Below the pieces are notes generated by a model. That model ran no database searches, had not been told where the DNA came from, and saw nothing but the letters and a program-made list of their open reading frames with translations. A DNA stretch of 64,000 nt from Plasmopara viticola (Eukaryota; Oomycota; Peronosporomycetes; Peronosporales; Peronosporaceae): NCBI GenBank assembly GCA_001695595.3, contig MBPM02000001.1:1674001-1738000 (forward strand), written 5' to 3'. Shown piece by piece: positions 11,790 to 25,152 of the stretch; the stretch's first letter is position 1, and the number at the start of each line of letters is the position of its first letter. The position numbers and the translations under genes were made by a program.

Positions 11790-12646
11790 GTCCTGAAGAT
11801 TGAACAGCCAAGTCGAAAAGAATTCCGGTATGGTCGCCAATTCCTGCTAAGTTTATAAATCGTGGTGAATGTCCTGAAATTCCGTGTGAAAAAGTTGAGA
11901 GCTGACTAAAACACAGCCTGTTCTTGAACTTGAGTTGGGGCTTGTAAATTGTTGGAGATGGGGGTTTTGAAGTCGCCAAGGGTCGACCAAACGGATTGAA
12001 TTCATCCAGTCGAGCAATTCATTGCGCCCTTGGAGACGATTTCGATTGCCGTGTCGTGCCTGGTCTAGTTGACTGGAAATGACGGTATTAAAGTCTTCCA
12101 GAACAATATGGTGACTGTTTTCTTTAAATGACGTGGCAAATTTCCAAAATAATCAGCCCGGTGTCCCGGCTGAACTGGGGCGTATAGTACGTGAATGGAT
12201 GTTATAACCGAGTCAATATCTCCCCGGATTAGGAGATACCGGGAGAGGATATCCATAGAAGTGACAAGCCGGCGCGTAACGTCTTGAAGGTTGCGGATAG
12301 GGCAAGTAGGTGTTAATAACAAACCAACACCAGCTTGACCTGTAAAAGTGTTGTGAGACCAAAAACTGGTGTTTAGCTGGAAAGCTGCTTTCCAGTGAAA
12401 TTGGGCTATTTTAAAGCTTTTGTTACCCGTTAATTTTGTTTCTTGAATTCCCACCATGTGAAAATTGTTTGAGAAGTAATTTAGGGTTCGTTGTGATACA
12501 TTGTTTAATCCATTCGTATTAATTGAGTATCCCTTTAGAGTCCATTGTACTTCAGGGGTAAATGGAGACCTGGGGTCCACTAAAGTGGCCTGCTTGCGCA
12601 GATACTTAAAAGTTTTGCGTAATTTATAGGGAAGTGGCCCAGCCAA
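11790..12646 (-). pseudogene. LINE ORF2 endonuclease (EEP/AP-type) relic
   Basis: The N-terminal frame (12646-12065) carries the family signature in NTNGLNN and VGIQETKL, where the glutamate is the metal-binding residue of the exonuclease-endonuclease-phosphatase fold. A separate frame (11979-11752) has GIGDHTGILFDL, which matches the C-terminal SDH motif holding the catalytic histidine. The two halves are in different frames, so the enzyme is broken. Confidence 0.75.
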
Positions 12647-12828
12647 AATTCATTCCATCAAGGGAGAAATCATTATGACGGACAGAGTCGAATTATCCCA
12701 TAATAATCGCAACGAGTGGGGCAGTGACGATGCTACCTTCTCGAGAATCGCACTCAATCTAAGTGGATCAACATAGATGCTAGGTGTAATAATTCGCAAA
12801 GCTGGTTAGGCCTCAGCCAATTTTCACT

Positions 12829-14463
12829 TTAACCAGAATTGGGTCTGTTCAGGTCATAATTGACCCAAAAGTGACTTGAAGTCAAAGTCGGTCTGGTTTG
12901 GGTAAAGTGCTGAGACGCGGCCTGATATTGACCCATCGGCTGACGAAGGGTAATCACGTGAGCCCAACTCTCGGAGGACCGCGTGACCAAAAGCCTTAGA
13001 CCGAAGGTGGTGAAAATTGGCATCCACACTCGAATCAAGTAAAACTTGGTGAAGGCTTGGTTGTGCTTGGACCGTTGACAGTAGTATGTCCGGGTCAGTA
13101 ATTTGGGTAAAAGATCCCAAGAATTCCTCAATGACCGCGCAGAGTTGAGAAAGGGTTAATTCTTCAACATTGCCTTGGTATACGGCCCCATTCAATATTT
13201 CTTCGCTCACCTCGAGACCGTTTAAAAGACGCCATAGACTGAGGTGGGTCCATATTTGTGTCCCGGAGAATGATATTTTGGTCCGGTGGAATGGGTCTTT
13301 TCATGCCTTCGCGAAGCCATTCGTAAGAGTTTATAGAGGAAATAGGCGGATATTCCCGTTGGGAGAGAGGGTAAACGCCGCAAATCCACAGTCGGGGTGG
13401 CGTTGGTACTAAAGACCAATTGTTTTGCCCGAGGAATGCGCGCAGGCGACAACTCAGCCGTTGTAATTGATCTCACCGGAAATTTTGGCTCGTCTTCATT
13501 TGGCCAGACTGATTTTGGTCTAGCCATAATTGTAGGCTCAATGTCTTCCATTGAGGAAACTGAACCGAGTTCTAAATTAGAGTGATCCCCACTATGCGGC
13601 TCACATTTCAAACCAGAATCGTCACTCATTGCCGAATGGTCTCTTGAGTCACTCTCATTGTCATCCGCTGGTGGAATGCTTTCAGCACCATCTGAAATGC
13701 GACTTGGTTCCTCAGGCTCCGACTTGCGAATTTTGGCTTTTTTCTCAATACCTTAATAAGGGAAGGGACCACGTTAATGTAGGCCCTGTTACGGTGGTAA
13801 ACCACCGAAAAGCCGTGACCCGAGAACTGAATTTGTCGAAGCGGGGTCCACTTATCCAGCATAACTGAGACCAAAGGCATTTTTTGGTTAAAATACACCC
13901 GGCGGCTGCAGGAACGAAGACCACCAACAACATGAGCCGGTGTAATAAACACCGGAGGTGTACCTTTTTGGGCAAACCAGTCATAAATGAGGCCATCCGA
14001 TGCGTCATCTGGTAGGCGCTGAAGGTCCACATAATACCAGTGACTGTACTTGGATAAGGTTGAACTTTGAATTTGCGACCGCAAATGGTCACAGTTTCAC
14101 CCACCCAAATTTCTGCACACCTCCCGATCGTTGCACTGAAACTAATTCTAGCATTACGAATAGCCTTAAAGTCACGAAGATGGGTCAAATTAGACGGCCA
14201 CAACGGTGCCTGCGGCGTTGAATCGAGCGAGGTCATTATTTCCGTGAGCCGGAATCCACATTTAGAAGGCATACTTTGGGAGAGACCTGCTGGGGTACTC
14301 CAGCTAAAGCGGCGCAACGTTTTTCTTGTGGGTCGCGCTCCGGATCCAACAAAGTAGCTTCTGCCTTTTTAAAAATAGCGTCAGTCGGACGCAAAAATTT
14401 GGCTCTTGGTGCAGCATTTTGCCATGTCTGGCGCCATTTTTTGTCCCTTCGGGAACCCGTCAT
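12829..14463 (-). pseudogene. LINE ORF1 (gag-like) relic
   Basis: Overlapping minus-strand frames, starting MTGSRRDKKWRQTWQ, encode a basic N-terminal part and later segments such as WYYVDLQRLPDDASDG. They precede the endonuclease in the correct orientation and are split over several frames. I assign ORF1 by position and basic composition; no zinc knuckle or coiled coil is visible. Confidence 0.55.
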
Positions 14464-15164
14464 GTTTTAACAGGTAAAAATTACCTTTTTGGCGTTTGTT
14501 TTTTTAATTCCGTGTTATTAATCACAAAAGCGATTAGTTAAATTAAAGAAATGGAAAGCGATTACTGCGTCTCTAGTGCAAATAGCACCCAAGCAAATAC
14601 TAGTCAAGAGGTAGCTCATTACCCGAACACAGTGTAAGTGCAGCCTAAACTGTATGCCCTTTTTTCACTCCGCGTAAAATTAAGCTTTTCGGAGACTTAC
14701 GTCAGTACGACCTAGCGTCCTGATCAGTAAGTTTCACTACAGTGTAGTTTCAAGCGATTCCAATCAAATCCTTTCGGGAAGACTTAACGCACTTAATTTT
14801 GTCGTTTAGCAGGGTTGACCTACAGTAAAATACTGTAAGCGCCTAACTGTCTAGTTGACGTAAATTTCGGTAACTGTTTGACTGGGCACGACCCGTTAAA
14901 CGGGGGGGGTGCGGAGCAAGAGCGATTTGACGGCTGAAAAAATGGGTGAGCAAGCTTGGGCCCGTTTCTGTCCACTTTCGGTGTAGCTGGCAAATTGCGA
15001 AATTCACTGATGTCATCGTGCGATGAGTATGCAGTGCCTTTTCCTCTCCAAAATTTCCCTAAATTTTGTATTTTGGGGTGTGCGCTAGGAATTAAAGCGT
15101 CTCTACTAGCTCTTAGCATGAGACTTGTCTGTCGGCAACAAATTGGGATCAATGTCACTAAGAC
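14464..15164. other. no gene recognised
   Basis: AT-rich sequence upstream of the LINE ORF1. It could include the element's 5' untranslated region. A G-run lies at 14899-14908. I see no supportable coding frame. Confidence 0.4.
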
Positions 15165-15560
15165 TCGCCTACGTTTGCTTTGTCTATAAACTCAGCATCA
15201 CATTGCTGTAGTTTTCATCAGAAAATTCTACACTGCCACAAGAAGCTGCATAGTGCAATGCTGTCTTTCCTTGTGTCAAAGTTAAAACACAGCAGTGGTA
15301 GCAATCAGGCTAAACAGTACCTCTACGTTTTCTGGATCATTTGTGCGCATAAAGCAAGGTTTAAACCACCAAACACAGCATAAGCGGTATCTGTCCAAAT
15401 TTTGGTGCGACTTGTACTCAGTCCATGGTTTTTTACAATAAGGTTAACGCAAACAGCTTATCGATCGACACACCAGCGTTGCTGCTGAAAGCTTGCATTT
15501 ATTTACGACTGCCAGCATTACTGGAATTGTGGCTCATTGATCGTGGATGTTCAAATCGAC
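15165..15560 (-). pseudogene. ankyrin-repeat pseudogene fragment
   Basis: On the minus strand three short pieces in shifting frames look like degenerate ankyrin units: VDLNIHDQ-stop-ATIPVMLAVVNK, NDPENVEVLFSL, and QGKTALHYAASCGSVE. The last is a close match to the ankyrin helix consensus (G-TALHYAA--G). Stops and frameshifts separate them and no start or end is visible. A decayed copy of an ankyrin gene is the simplest reading; the parent gene is unknown. Confidence 0.45.
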
Positions 15561-18500
15561 AATATACTTTGCTCAAAGATGCACTACCCAGGCGGCCAGG
15601 GGTATCTAGCAATCCTTCTACATGGGGATGAGAGACAACAGAGCATAGTTTTAGCTAACTTAAGAGGTATGTAATCCAACATGCCGACGTATACCTTTTC
15701 TACTAAGCAACTCTACTTTTCTAGGCCCTGTGGATGATCCAACGTATGAGCCATGGGCTTGCTCCCCTGTTCATGTAAGCCGCCAATAGGATGTAGAGAC
15801 CGAAAAAAAAGTTCTCCTAGCCCAATTGAAATCAAGTTTAAATACCTCATTCCTCCAAACACTGATTCAGGCTGGATCTACGGGATTGTTCCTGTAGTTA
15901 AGTAAATTGTCTGCTTGCTCGAACTGAAATTATTGCAACTTTTGTCAAGGAATCAGCAGCTTGACTTTGGCATCCACACTTGCGATAAAAATTGCATGGA
16001 AGGTTCTGGATTGGCGTCATTCTTTATATGCCTGACGGATTCTCTCATTAATAGATCTTTGAGCTATATATTAAATCACGCCGAAGCCGTCGGCAAAATC
16101 TTTCAGCTTACCAGGCCTAAATTTACCGCGGATACTATTATCTGCGAGATTTGACAGCAGTTGTGCCTTTCTGAAGATAAAAGATCGGACATACCGTTGT
16201 TCTTAGGTATACATGGTCCAAATAAGCTTGCAAACAATCGATGCACAAATTTTTTTACCAGTGATAAGTAATTTCATGTCACGAACCAAATTATTCCGTT
16301 TGGCATATCTAAGCTGCCTGTGCTGAAACGAAATGGCTCGCTAATGTCCAAGCTCGTTAATTTGCGGTATCCTACAGCATATGGTACAGTCGAAAGCGTT
16401 GTAAACGACGCTAAAAGCTATGTTCTATTTGTAGAAGAGGAGACTCTTTCAGGCTTTACTCAAATCTATTAGACGCATTTTAAAGCTTACTCTTTCACTA
16501 CAGTGAAAAGGATCGGGACGCACTATAGCGGTAATCGCTCAAGCCTAAAAACTGTAATTTAAAAAAAGATGGTCAAGTGAAACGCATCTTATCACAACTA
16601 ATAAAAGCGGTGAGACTGACTTGAGGCCGTACGACGTGCCAGCTCTTAAGAATTTCGCATTTGTTGACTGCTTGAACCTCTCAAACATCTTAATTTTGAC
16701 TATGTTGACGATCTATATTTCTAAGCATGCACAAACGTGTTAGGGTCATAGCTAAGTGGATAATGTTCCTTTCGAAAAGCTGACTATGGCGAGGAAATTT
16801 AGATGACCCAGACACCTAGCTGAGTGAGGTGCTACAAGATTTTGTAAGACCTATGTAGCCAGTATCATACGCGGGCAAACAGTTGTCTAGACTTATCGAC
16901 TTCCTCATGTCCTTTCTGTGAAGTGTCCTAGATAAAGTTTAGTCACTTTATCTTTTTCTTGAGATCTGCTAGAGCCTCGTAAATGCTTTCAAAAAGGGCA
17001 ATAATATTTTTTTATCTTTCCTATTGCAAATACACACTTGTCGACGTTGATATATCTATCGATATGTTGTGGTTGTAGTGGTACAAAAGCTATCGAATCC
17101 TTTGGCGACGTATACTCGGGCACACAACTGCTTCGACAATTAAAAGCCTTTACGTGGGCTTCGCGAAGGAGAATGCCGCACGTGTGCGAGTAACCTTTGT
17201 TGATACAATTGTTTATAGCCATTACGAAGTAGATCAGTCAGCTTTGAAGGTTAGTACGGCAAGGCTCTGACATTATGAGAGATAAATAAATTTGCTTATC
17301 ACCGTGAAGTATACATTTGCCTCTCTCATTCAAACTTGATGATAGCCATATACCGAATTCGATGCACTGTACGACGTACACTCGGCATGTTGTTATATAA
17401 CACGACCTTCCTTGAAGTAAGTGATAGGTGCTGCTGCACTGTTTAGATGATTTGTTACATGCATTCAGTAGTTGCCACTTATTGATAAATTATCGAGCAC
17501 AGAAAAGCATTGACAAAGGCAACATATTTGACTTCCACTCTATGTCTTTCTCACTCTATGTTTTCCTCTAAAATTTCGGCTTCAACAAGGTTACACTGCT
17601 TTCAGGACAGGGGTCCTTATCTTGGCCAGAAAATTCGAACCTTAACGGTGGGTTTCTGAACACGGTACTTTGATGATCCTCTGACCGCAACTTTAGTTTT
17701 GGTTTGTTTCAGTCATAAAAATCTTAGCAAAGTCCTACTTTATCATGCCATGCACTTGTCGCTGTCAAAGTTTTCAAATTGTAGAGCCGGATCTATCTCG
17801 AATTTAATAACGACGGGAGCCGTTCCGACAATTCGTCGAATATAAGTTGACGTATTCTAGCTGCTTTCTCTTGGACTATCAGCCAGTCTATAATGGTGCA
17901 ATGTAATTGCTTGCTGGAGTGTGAATTCTGCGCCACGACAGAGCGGTCCGAGAATTGACATCATTTTTCATGCTTTTGTGCACCTACCGCTGTCAAATCT
18001 CCTTCGAGAGCTGTCAATCTTAATTATGCTAAATTAATGTTGTGTGCGTCAACGACACACCTACCGTTAAATTAAAGTCTTCTCACTAAGACCTTTAGTT
18101 TTCCCCACGAAATAACGTAAGTCTCCCTCACTTAGTGTACCGATGATCATCGTTTTTCTGACTTGAAGACCAGTGGCCGTACAAATTCCTTGGACTTATC
18201 TTCATTGGACCTTTCGGAACAGACAAAGATCAAGCATTTTAGTCTAACGCATCTAAAGCAGCGGATGTTACCAGGATCGGCAGCACCTACGTACTCTAGG
18301 GCTTTTCATGTACACATACGAAAGAATGAGTAATTGCCTATCCGAAGCACTCCGGAGTAACGAGCCTGTCTGTGGCTGCACTTCTCTATAAAGCGATTAA
18401 ATCAAATCTTCTAATGTTGCTGCCAGCACGAGCTGAGCCCGTGGCGGGCAGACTCGTAGAGCACCCGCGATAATTGTCAGTTGAGTTGGTTAGGGAGTGG

Positions 18501-20171
18501 CATATAATAGTAGTGGCTGTCAGCTCCCTTGGCTCATTAATATTTATGAAAGTTCCACCTGCCTAAAGATAGACAAAAAAGCGTTTGCGCTGATCAAACA
18601 TTTGGAGCGCGTCTCGGAATCACTAACAAAGGTTATACTTCGAAATCCGATAGTACACGCTCAGGTAGCCCGGTGGCAGCACTTAATGCTCAAGTCTAAG
18701 GCAGTAAAGCACCTAAAAAAGAAGAAATATAAAAGCTTCTCGTTCGACTGGAGGTTGCAGAAACGGCCACAATAGTGCTCTCAAAAACGGGTGATCAGGT
18801 GCGCGAGGCTTTTGCACTCGTATACCTTCTTGTGAAACAACTTCACCTGAAAGACTATGTTCTGTAAAGCTTTCAAAAGCATTATAGAACATCGTTCCTT
18901 CCGACTAACTTTGAGCTTCACAGTGGGGATAATTGCAAATGCAGCTGCTTTTTAGGCTCACAGAAGCCAGCAAATCGTCCGTGGAGAGCGAATTGTTTGT
19001 CTTTAAGCGCGGAAAAAATGGTTTCATCCAATCCGGAGCATTTGCAAGCATTGAGATAGTCAAAAATCCATCTGGGAGTAAATTTAGCTACACGACGCAT
19101 AATAACTTGCATAGAGGAGGCGTGCAGAAAAATGTCAGACCTTCCAGTGAGCAAGACACATATTGTAATTTTTTTCCCCGGTTTAAACGATCGAGGTGTT
19201 TAATATCAAGTTGATTTGGTTTTTTTCCTATTTTGATCCTACCTAATTGTATACATGCACTAAATTTAGCTCTGAAATTAAAGTTAGGCATAATCCAAAC
19301 CGGTATGTATACTAATAGGATGCTTTTTGTACACCTCCTGTTAATGGGAAACTAGTTGCTATTTCAATGCATAGCTTCGTGGAACGGCCTATTTCAACCC
19401 TGGCAGCGAAATACAGAGCGACGAGAGCGAGCGTCAAGCCATTAAAATGAACAAAAGACGTGCACTGGAACTGACTATATAGGATCACCAAAGGACACGT
19501 TTCAATAATACGGAGCAGCACCAAAGTCGACGCGTGCGTCTAGCTGTTAAATAGGCTGATTTGCTGATAATTAAATTTCAGGTCGAGCTTAACATTTAGA
19601 ATATTCCACCAATAAGCTTGAAATCGGATAGACCAGTATGAGTTATCGGTACAAATAAGGCGTAATCGAAGAAAAATGTTTTGCAAGTCTATAGTAGTGT
19701 ATATCGCACTTTTACCTATTTTTCACTTGAGCTGATCATTGGACCCCATCCAGAAGGAAAAATACTTGGCTCCACAGCTCGGCAACAGATGACCTTTTTC
19801 TTGGCATCTTGTGGCGCTGGGTCCATAAGTCTTGTTACTGTACCTAAAAAAGGTATTATCGTTAGAATCAAAATATTGCTACAAAGAATCATTTGCAATA
19901 AAATATGCTGGCGCCCAATTGCACCGTAATAGCAATATCTATTGCGTGGTGTTACCCATATTGTCGACACAGCGTCGAAACATTCATCGTTTCGCCACTG
20001 ACTCCAGTGTTACAATATAAACAAACGTAGGCCAGAAACTTAATATCAGTCCCCACTCAAAATATAAGCTCTATGCACTGTTTGTTACAAATTTCAAACA
20101 GCTGGCATTCCGCTTCTGAGAGAAAACATTGAATATTTTCATATCGCAATAATTGAAGCAGCTTCAAAGCG
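15561..20171. other. gene-poor region, nothing recognised
   Basis: About 4.6 kb of AT-rich sequence with many stops on both strands. Short frames (for example 15915-16154, 18497-18775, 18933-19214) show no recognisable domain or codon signal. Some pieces may be very old retroelement debris, but I cannot name a family. The last part must contain the promoter of the gene starting at 20172. Confidence 0.4.
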
Positions 20172-23100
20172 ATGGCTTCCGACTGGCACCGCAAGAGCTC
20201 GAGCGCCGCCAAGACGCACTGTCGCAACCTTATGCGGTCTTTATCTCCTCCACCACTATTGGACGATACTGCACCCAAATTAAGCAGAAGGTCTCACTTT
20301 ACACGCCGCAGCAAATGCACCAGACGCCAACCTCAACGATTGGCGGACAGCACGGAGCTCGTAGTCGACGAAGTGGCCGAGCAGCGCGACCGTGACGCAC
20401 ACCGTAGTGTCTTGGCCTCTGTGTTTCGAGCTCGTTCAATGTCACGCACATTGCGCTCGTCTTCGGAAGCCACCGAGACATTGCAGACGCTGGTGCAGCG
20501 CGAGAAAGCCTTTCGTCTTGTACGCCATGGCTCCGACCCGCTTTTGAACAGCGCGTTCTATGCTTCTCAAGTCCAAGTAGGCAATTTTGTCAAGATGGGT
20601 TGGCTCACTAAGCAGGGCCACATGTGGAAGAGCTGGAAAGCGCGCTTTTTCGTTCTTTTCTCCGATGGCACTGTCGTGTATTATAAGAGCAAGACCAGGC
20701 GGAGAATCAAGGGTTACATGCAATTGAACGATGGAGTTGTCTCTGTGCAGCACGTGGATATTCGAGTCGCTGGCAAGCCGTATGTGTTTCAAATTGAAAA
20801 GGGGTTTTACAAATTATTGTGCTACTGCTCCAGTCAAATTGAAGCCGAATTGTGGGTCATGGCATTGAGGTCTACGCGAAAAGCCGTGCCACCATGTTAT
20901 GAGATGGATTTGACGGCCAAGGAGGAGAAAGCAGGATTTAATTCCGTCACTAGACTTTTGAACAAAATCTTTATCACCGACAAACAATTGAACAACATGT
21001 TGATTGAGTTTAAGGAATACGAGCGCGATCATTCGTACGCGAAAATCCACAATTGCATTGTCGAATTAGACGATGCAATCATTGATCGACATTACTTGGC
21101 GCTGTATCAGGACCCAGAGATTGTCTTGTTGCCGGGAAATGAACTTGTACGACTTATCCGGCGACACGTTGAAGATCGCGTGTTTATTCCACTGTACGCA
21201 GAGGCGTACGCAAGCTTAGAGACGGAGCGGATGAAGGCAGCGCGGAAGAATGTGGCGCAAAATGTTAAAGTACTGAGGCAAAAAGCGCAGGCAGATTTTG
21301 GTATCTCGAAAGACTTGTCGGTTTGCGATTGGAAGCAAGCCATTAGTGTGATCAATATGCTCGATTGTGTCTCGCTTCCTACACACAAGTTTGAGGTCAT
21401 TGTAATTGCTGGCACAGCTATCACCGAGGCGATTGCACGGTACAATGGGGAGCTCTTTGAGGTCACAGATCAAGCTTTGACGGCGATCTTTCGCTTTGTC
21501 GTTACTATGTCCTCGCTCCGTGACCTGCCAGTACTTCGTGCGCTGCTGAAGTATGGATACCAGCATCATCCGGCATGCCAGAACAACGCAAATATGGTAT
21601 TGGCATTTCTCGATGCAATCAAATGGGTCGAGTGCTCGCAGACAAAAGACGAAAGCTATCATTTTAATTCGTTGGCGCTCGCAGGATCTCGTGTTTCCGT
21701 ATTTATTTCAACCATTGATGTCGGCATTCAATTTACAACAGATGGAAACGGTCGAGGAGCTATCGTTTACAGTGTCCGAAAGCAGTCGCAAGCAGCTCTG
21801 AGCGCTGCTATCGTGCCTGGATTATCGCTGATTGCAATTAATCGTGAACCTGTAATTGGCATGCCGTTTGACAAAATCGTTCGGCGCGTGCGGACCGCGA
21901 CGTTGCCAAAACAGCTTACGTTCATGACGGAATTTTACTACTATCAGCTGCTGTCATTGGACATGGAGATGTTTCGCTATTTAACGTGTATTGCTGCTCG
22001 CCGGGGAGACTTAGACTCTGCTAGTTGGTTGCGATCATCATCCAAGGAAATTAATACGTTGTGCTCGTGGGAGAAGTCTCGAGGTAAACAGGTGTTTGGA
22101 TTCATTCCTGTGTCTGGCAAAGAGTCTCCGCTTCATGCAGCGGCACACAATGGCCACCTTATAGCTGTCAATTATTTTCTATCAATGGGGGCAGATGCTA
22201 ATATTTGTAATGGAAAAGGCAGGCGGCCACTGCACGTTGTGAAGCAGCAATCGAATGACATGGCACAGATTATTCAAAACTTGGTAGATGCAGGAGCGGA
22301 TATCGATGCAACAGATAAGCAAGGACTGACCCCATTGATGTTTATCTGCTCTAAGGGATCTCTTGAAGGCTCAGCGACATTGTTAGCGTTAGGAGCGGAT
22401 GTCCACCGCGTCGCTTGGTCAAATGGCTTTTCGGCTTTAGAGTTTGCAGTTATGAGCGGACGAGCAGAGATTGTCGAGTTTTGTCTGTCCAAAGGTGCAA
22501 ATCCGAACGCACTTACATTGAATGGAAATACAGGTTTGCATTTGGCTGCTGCTTTAGCTCACTCGAAAATTATTTTCCTACTATTGCAGAAAGGGGCCGA
22601 TCCAAACGTACAGAATCGATATGGACAAACTCCTACTGCCGTTCTGCTATCATCTGATTTTCGCGAATTTGGTGAAGCCCATGTGTTGTGTCTGGAACTT
22701 TTGACGTGTGCTGGCTGTCGCCTTGACAAACAAGATATTTTTGGCCGCCAGGCCATTCATCTCGCAAGCATCTCGCGAGATCCGCACGTGGTGGGTGTAT
22801 TGCAAAAGTTTAAGCTACGTAATCGAGGAGTGGACAGTGTTGATTTCAATATCTTCGGCTGTTCATCGGGTGATTACATACAATGTGTTGAATCTATTAG
22901 CTCGCAATTGCCCTTTAATGCTTGGGAGATGGACAAGAATTTGAATGAAAGTGATGCACGATCTGCACGGTTTATTTCTATTGAGGAGTTGATCTACGAA
23001 CTAGCGATTGGAAAGGAAGTTGACCTGGTCGACGTGATCGCTTTCGTACTCTTTTTGGACAGCTTTACAAACCTCAACGAAGTAGTGGACCGTCTAAGTG

Positions 23101-24861
23101 AACATGTGCGGAATGGAACGGAAAGTGAGTATAAACATGTAGCAGAAGCAATACTTGTGAACATTTGAAGGGTTAGATAATTGACGTCTACGTGATTATT
23201 CAGGTCGCGGACTTTTCCGTCTCTTCATTATCATCATGCTGTTGAGAAATTTTGAGACGAAAGAGGCTGATGATTTGCGTGATCGTTTTTACAATCTGAT
23301 TAGTCAGAGTGTCGACCTCTCGATAGAAAAACTTCTGCCTTTGGTCAAAGAATGCACTACTCTTTACAAAAACTACTTTTCACTTTACGGCGCTGGAAAT
23401 TACGCGCGAAATTACGAGAGAATTCCAGAAATGATGACCAATATGTATGGCTCGAAAGCCGCTTTCAATGTTACAATAAACGAGCCTTTTTCGATTAATT
23501 TGCACCGGTAAGTCCCAATTTTCAAAGCGTGCGAAGCTTAAATTACTGATAAATGTCGGTTTTGATTTTGCCGCAGGTATGTCGACGCAGAACAGTGGGC
23601 ACAACAGTGCACATTGCTAACGCACGCCGTTTTCTGCAGAATTCCAGGTCAGTGGCATGAAGACAAGTTCCCATGTTGTGCGAATGTAGCTAATTATCAC
23701 TTTAGTACAAGATTTGATATCGCCGGGCTCGACAAAACAACGTTCTGTCGAATTTACCTGCATCAAACAATGGTTCCAATATGTACGAGACGCCAACTCG
23801 CGCAATGAATACGGTATCTTGATTGTTTACACTAATGGGCTTTTAATGGTGACTTGTGTAGGTCTCTGCGTACGTGATCTGCGCTGTTCTTGTCCAGCAT
23901 AACCCTGAAGAACGCGCAGAAGTGATTACGTTTTACCTCAAGGTACGACAATGCTAATAGAGTTGTTTTCATGATAAAAACACAGCGTGGTAATCAAAAC
24001 TTGCATCGTAATAGGTTGCGGACTATTGTTTATCATTACACAATTACGACACGCTGGCTTCAATCTTGTATGCACTGCAATCGACTGCAGTTCAGCGGCT
24101 TCGGAAGTCCATCGATTGTGTACGTTTGGTGTGATTAGATGTGCACCTTTGTGATCTCACCAGGTGATTATTTGTGACTTGTAGCTAAGTGTGGCTGCAA
24201 AGAAAAAGATGAATGAGCTACAGTCGCTCTCGGACAAAGGATGTCGCGAGATGAATCGGCTCATGCGCAAGACTGCGAACCCAAGCATGCCTTACATCGG
24301 ACTGTATCTTCAGGTGAGTTTTCTTTGCGTCCTTGCTTACTTGCTGTAATTGACGAAATTTTCTTGTACTTGTATGGTAGAATTACGTTGGCTTGAACGA
24401 GTTGCCTGCGTCTGACAAGGACGGTCTGATAAATGCAAGTCGGCTTCGGAGAATGGGCAAATTGGCAACGGAAATCATTCATCGACAGTCGGTTGCGTAC
24501 ACTCTTGAATACGATGAGAATGTTAATGTGAGTTTGCAACAAAGGTGTCATGTCATGTTTTCTATTGCTCATTGACGTGGGCTCTTGTCTTGAGTAGAAG
24601 TTGCTGCACGTTTCACTACCGTTTGCTTCTGAAGAGAGTCGTTACACTCGTTCATTGGAGTTGGAACCCCGTGAAGCGGATGCATTGCCATTAAGCGAAT
24701 GTGGGTCATGTGTTGTTGATGACGTGGATCTGGAAACTGAAGTGCGAGGGTCAATTGGAGCTGACGGGACTTTTGGATTCCGTCAGTGGATACGAAAGCA
24801 GCAGGTGGTACACCGAAATCGCTCACGATCATCGTTGGTGGCTTTGTACGAGTGGGTGTAG
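20172..24861 (+). CDS. PH / VPS9-like / PDZ-like / ankyrin / RasGEF multidomain exchange factor
   Basis: Nine exons (20172-23124, 23204-23507, 23577-23647, 23706-23782, 23862-23942, 24015-24119, 24185-24313, 24381-24527, 24598-24861) join in phase to 1376 residues. Domains in order: basic N terminus; PH at about 142-237 (KMGWLTKQGHMWKSWKARFF); VPS9-like helices at about 260-490, ending with VTDQALTAIFRFVV; PDZ-like fold at about 505-590; four to six ankyrin repeats at about 648-880 (SPLHAAAHNGHL, TGLHLAAALAHSK); a RasGEF_N-like segment from about 943 (FISIEELIYELAIGKEVD); and a RasGEF catalytic domain spread over exons 3-8 (AEQWAQQCTLLTHAVFCRIP, HNPEERAEVITFYLK, MPYIGLYLQ). Known RasGEF domains load GTP on Ras-like GTPases; VPS9 domains do so for Rab5-like GTPases. 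The invariant VPS9 Asp has a counterpart (D433), but I do not see the conserved Tyr of active VPS9 domains, so Rab GEF activity is uncertain. Confidence 0.88.
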
Positions 24862-25152
24862 TACCTGGTTTGTGACCGGCCATGTTTGATCACCGGATTG
24901 CGGATTTACGCTCGACATTAATATATAAGCGACGATAGCAACGGAACATCATTCATTATATCGACAATTAATCATTGTCTTGCAATATGAACAAACAGTT
25001 TTGTTACTCTTGACGCCCAATCACCAATACCAATTTTCAAATAGCTGCTTTTTTAACCTTTTACCGTTTGGTAGCATTGTTGCCACTAGTAAAGTTATGG
25101 AACTCGGGTATAAAGAACCGACTTTAAGGTCCAAACTACAGCAGCATGACGT

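Larger units (their letters stand above)
8593..14463 (-). mobile_element. decayed L1-like non-LTR retrotransposon (LINE)
   Basis: Read on the minus strand the order is ORF1-like frames (14463-12829), AP endonuclease (about 12646-11790), reverse transcriptase (about 10888-10340), connector (9463-9059) and a zinc-binding tail (8989-8593). This is the L1/Tx1-type layout. Every ORF is broken by stops and frameshifts, so the copy is dead. A 73-bp tandem repeat (9944-10140) lies between the RT core and the connector. Boundaries are approximate because I could not identify a poly(A) tail or target-site duplication. Confidence 0.85.

Noticed and set aside
15915..16660. Possible Ty1/copia integrase or RT remnant
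   Set aside because: I tried all plus-strand frames but found no diagnostic motif (GAG-pre-integrase, DDE or YVDD).
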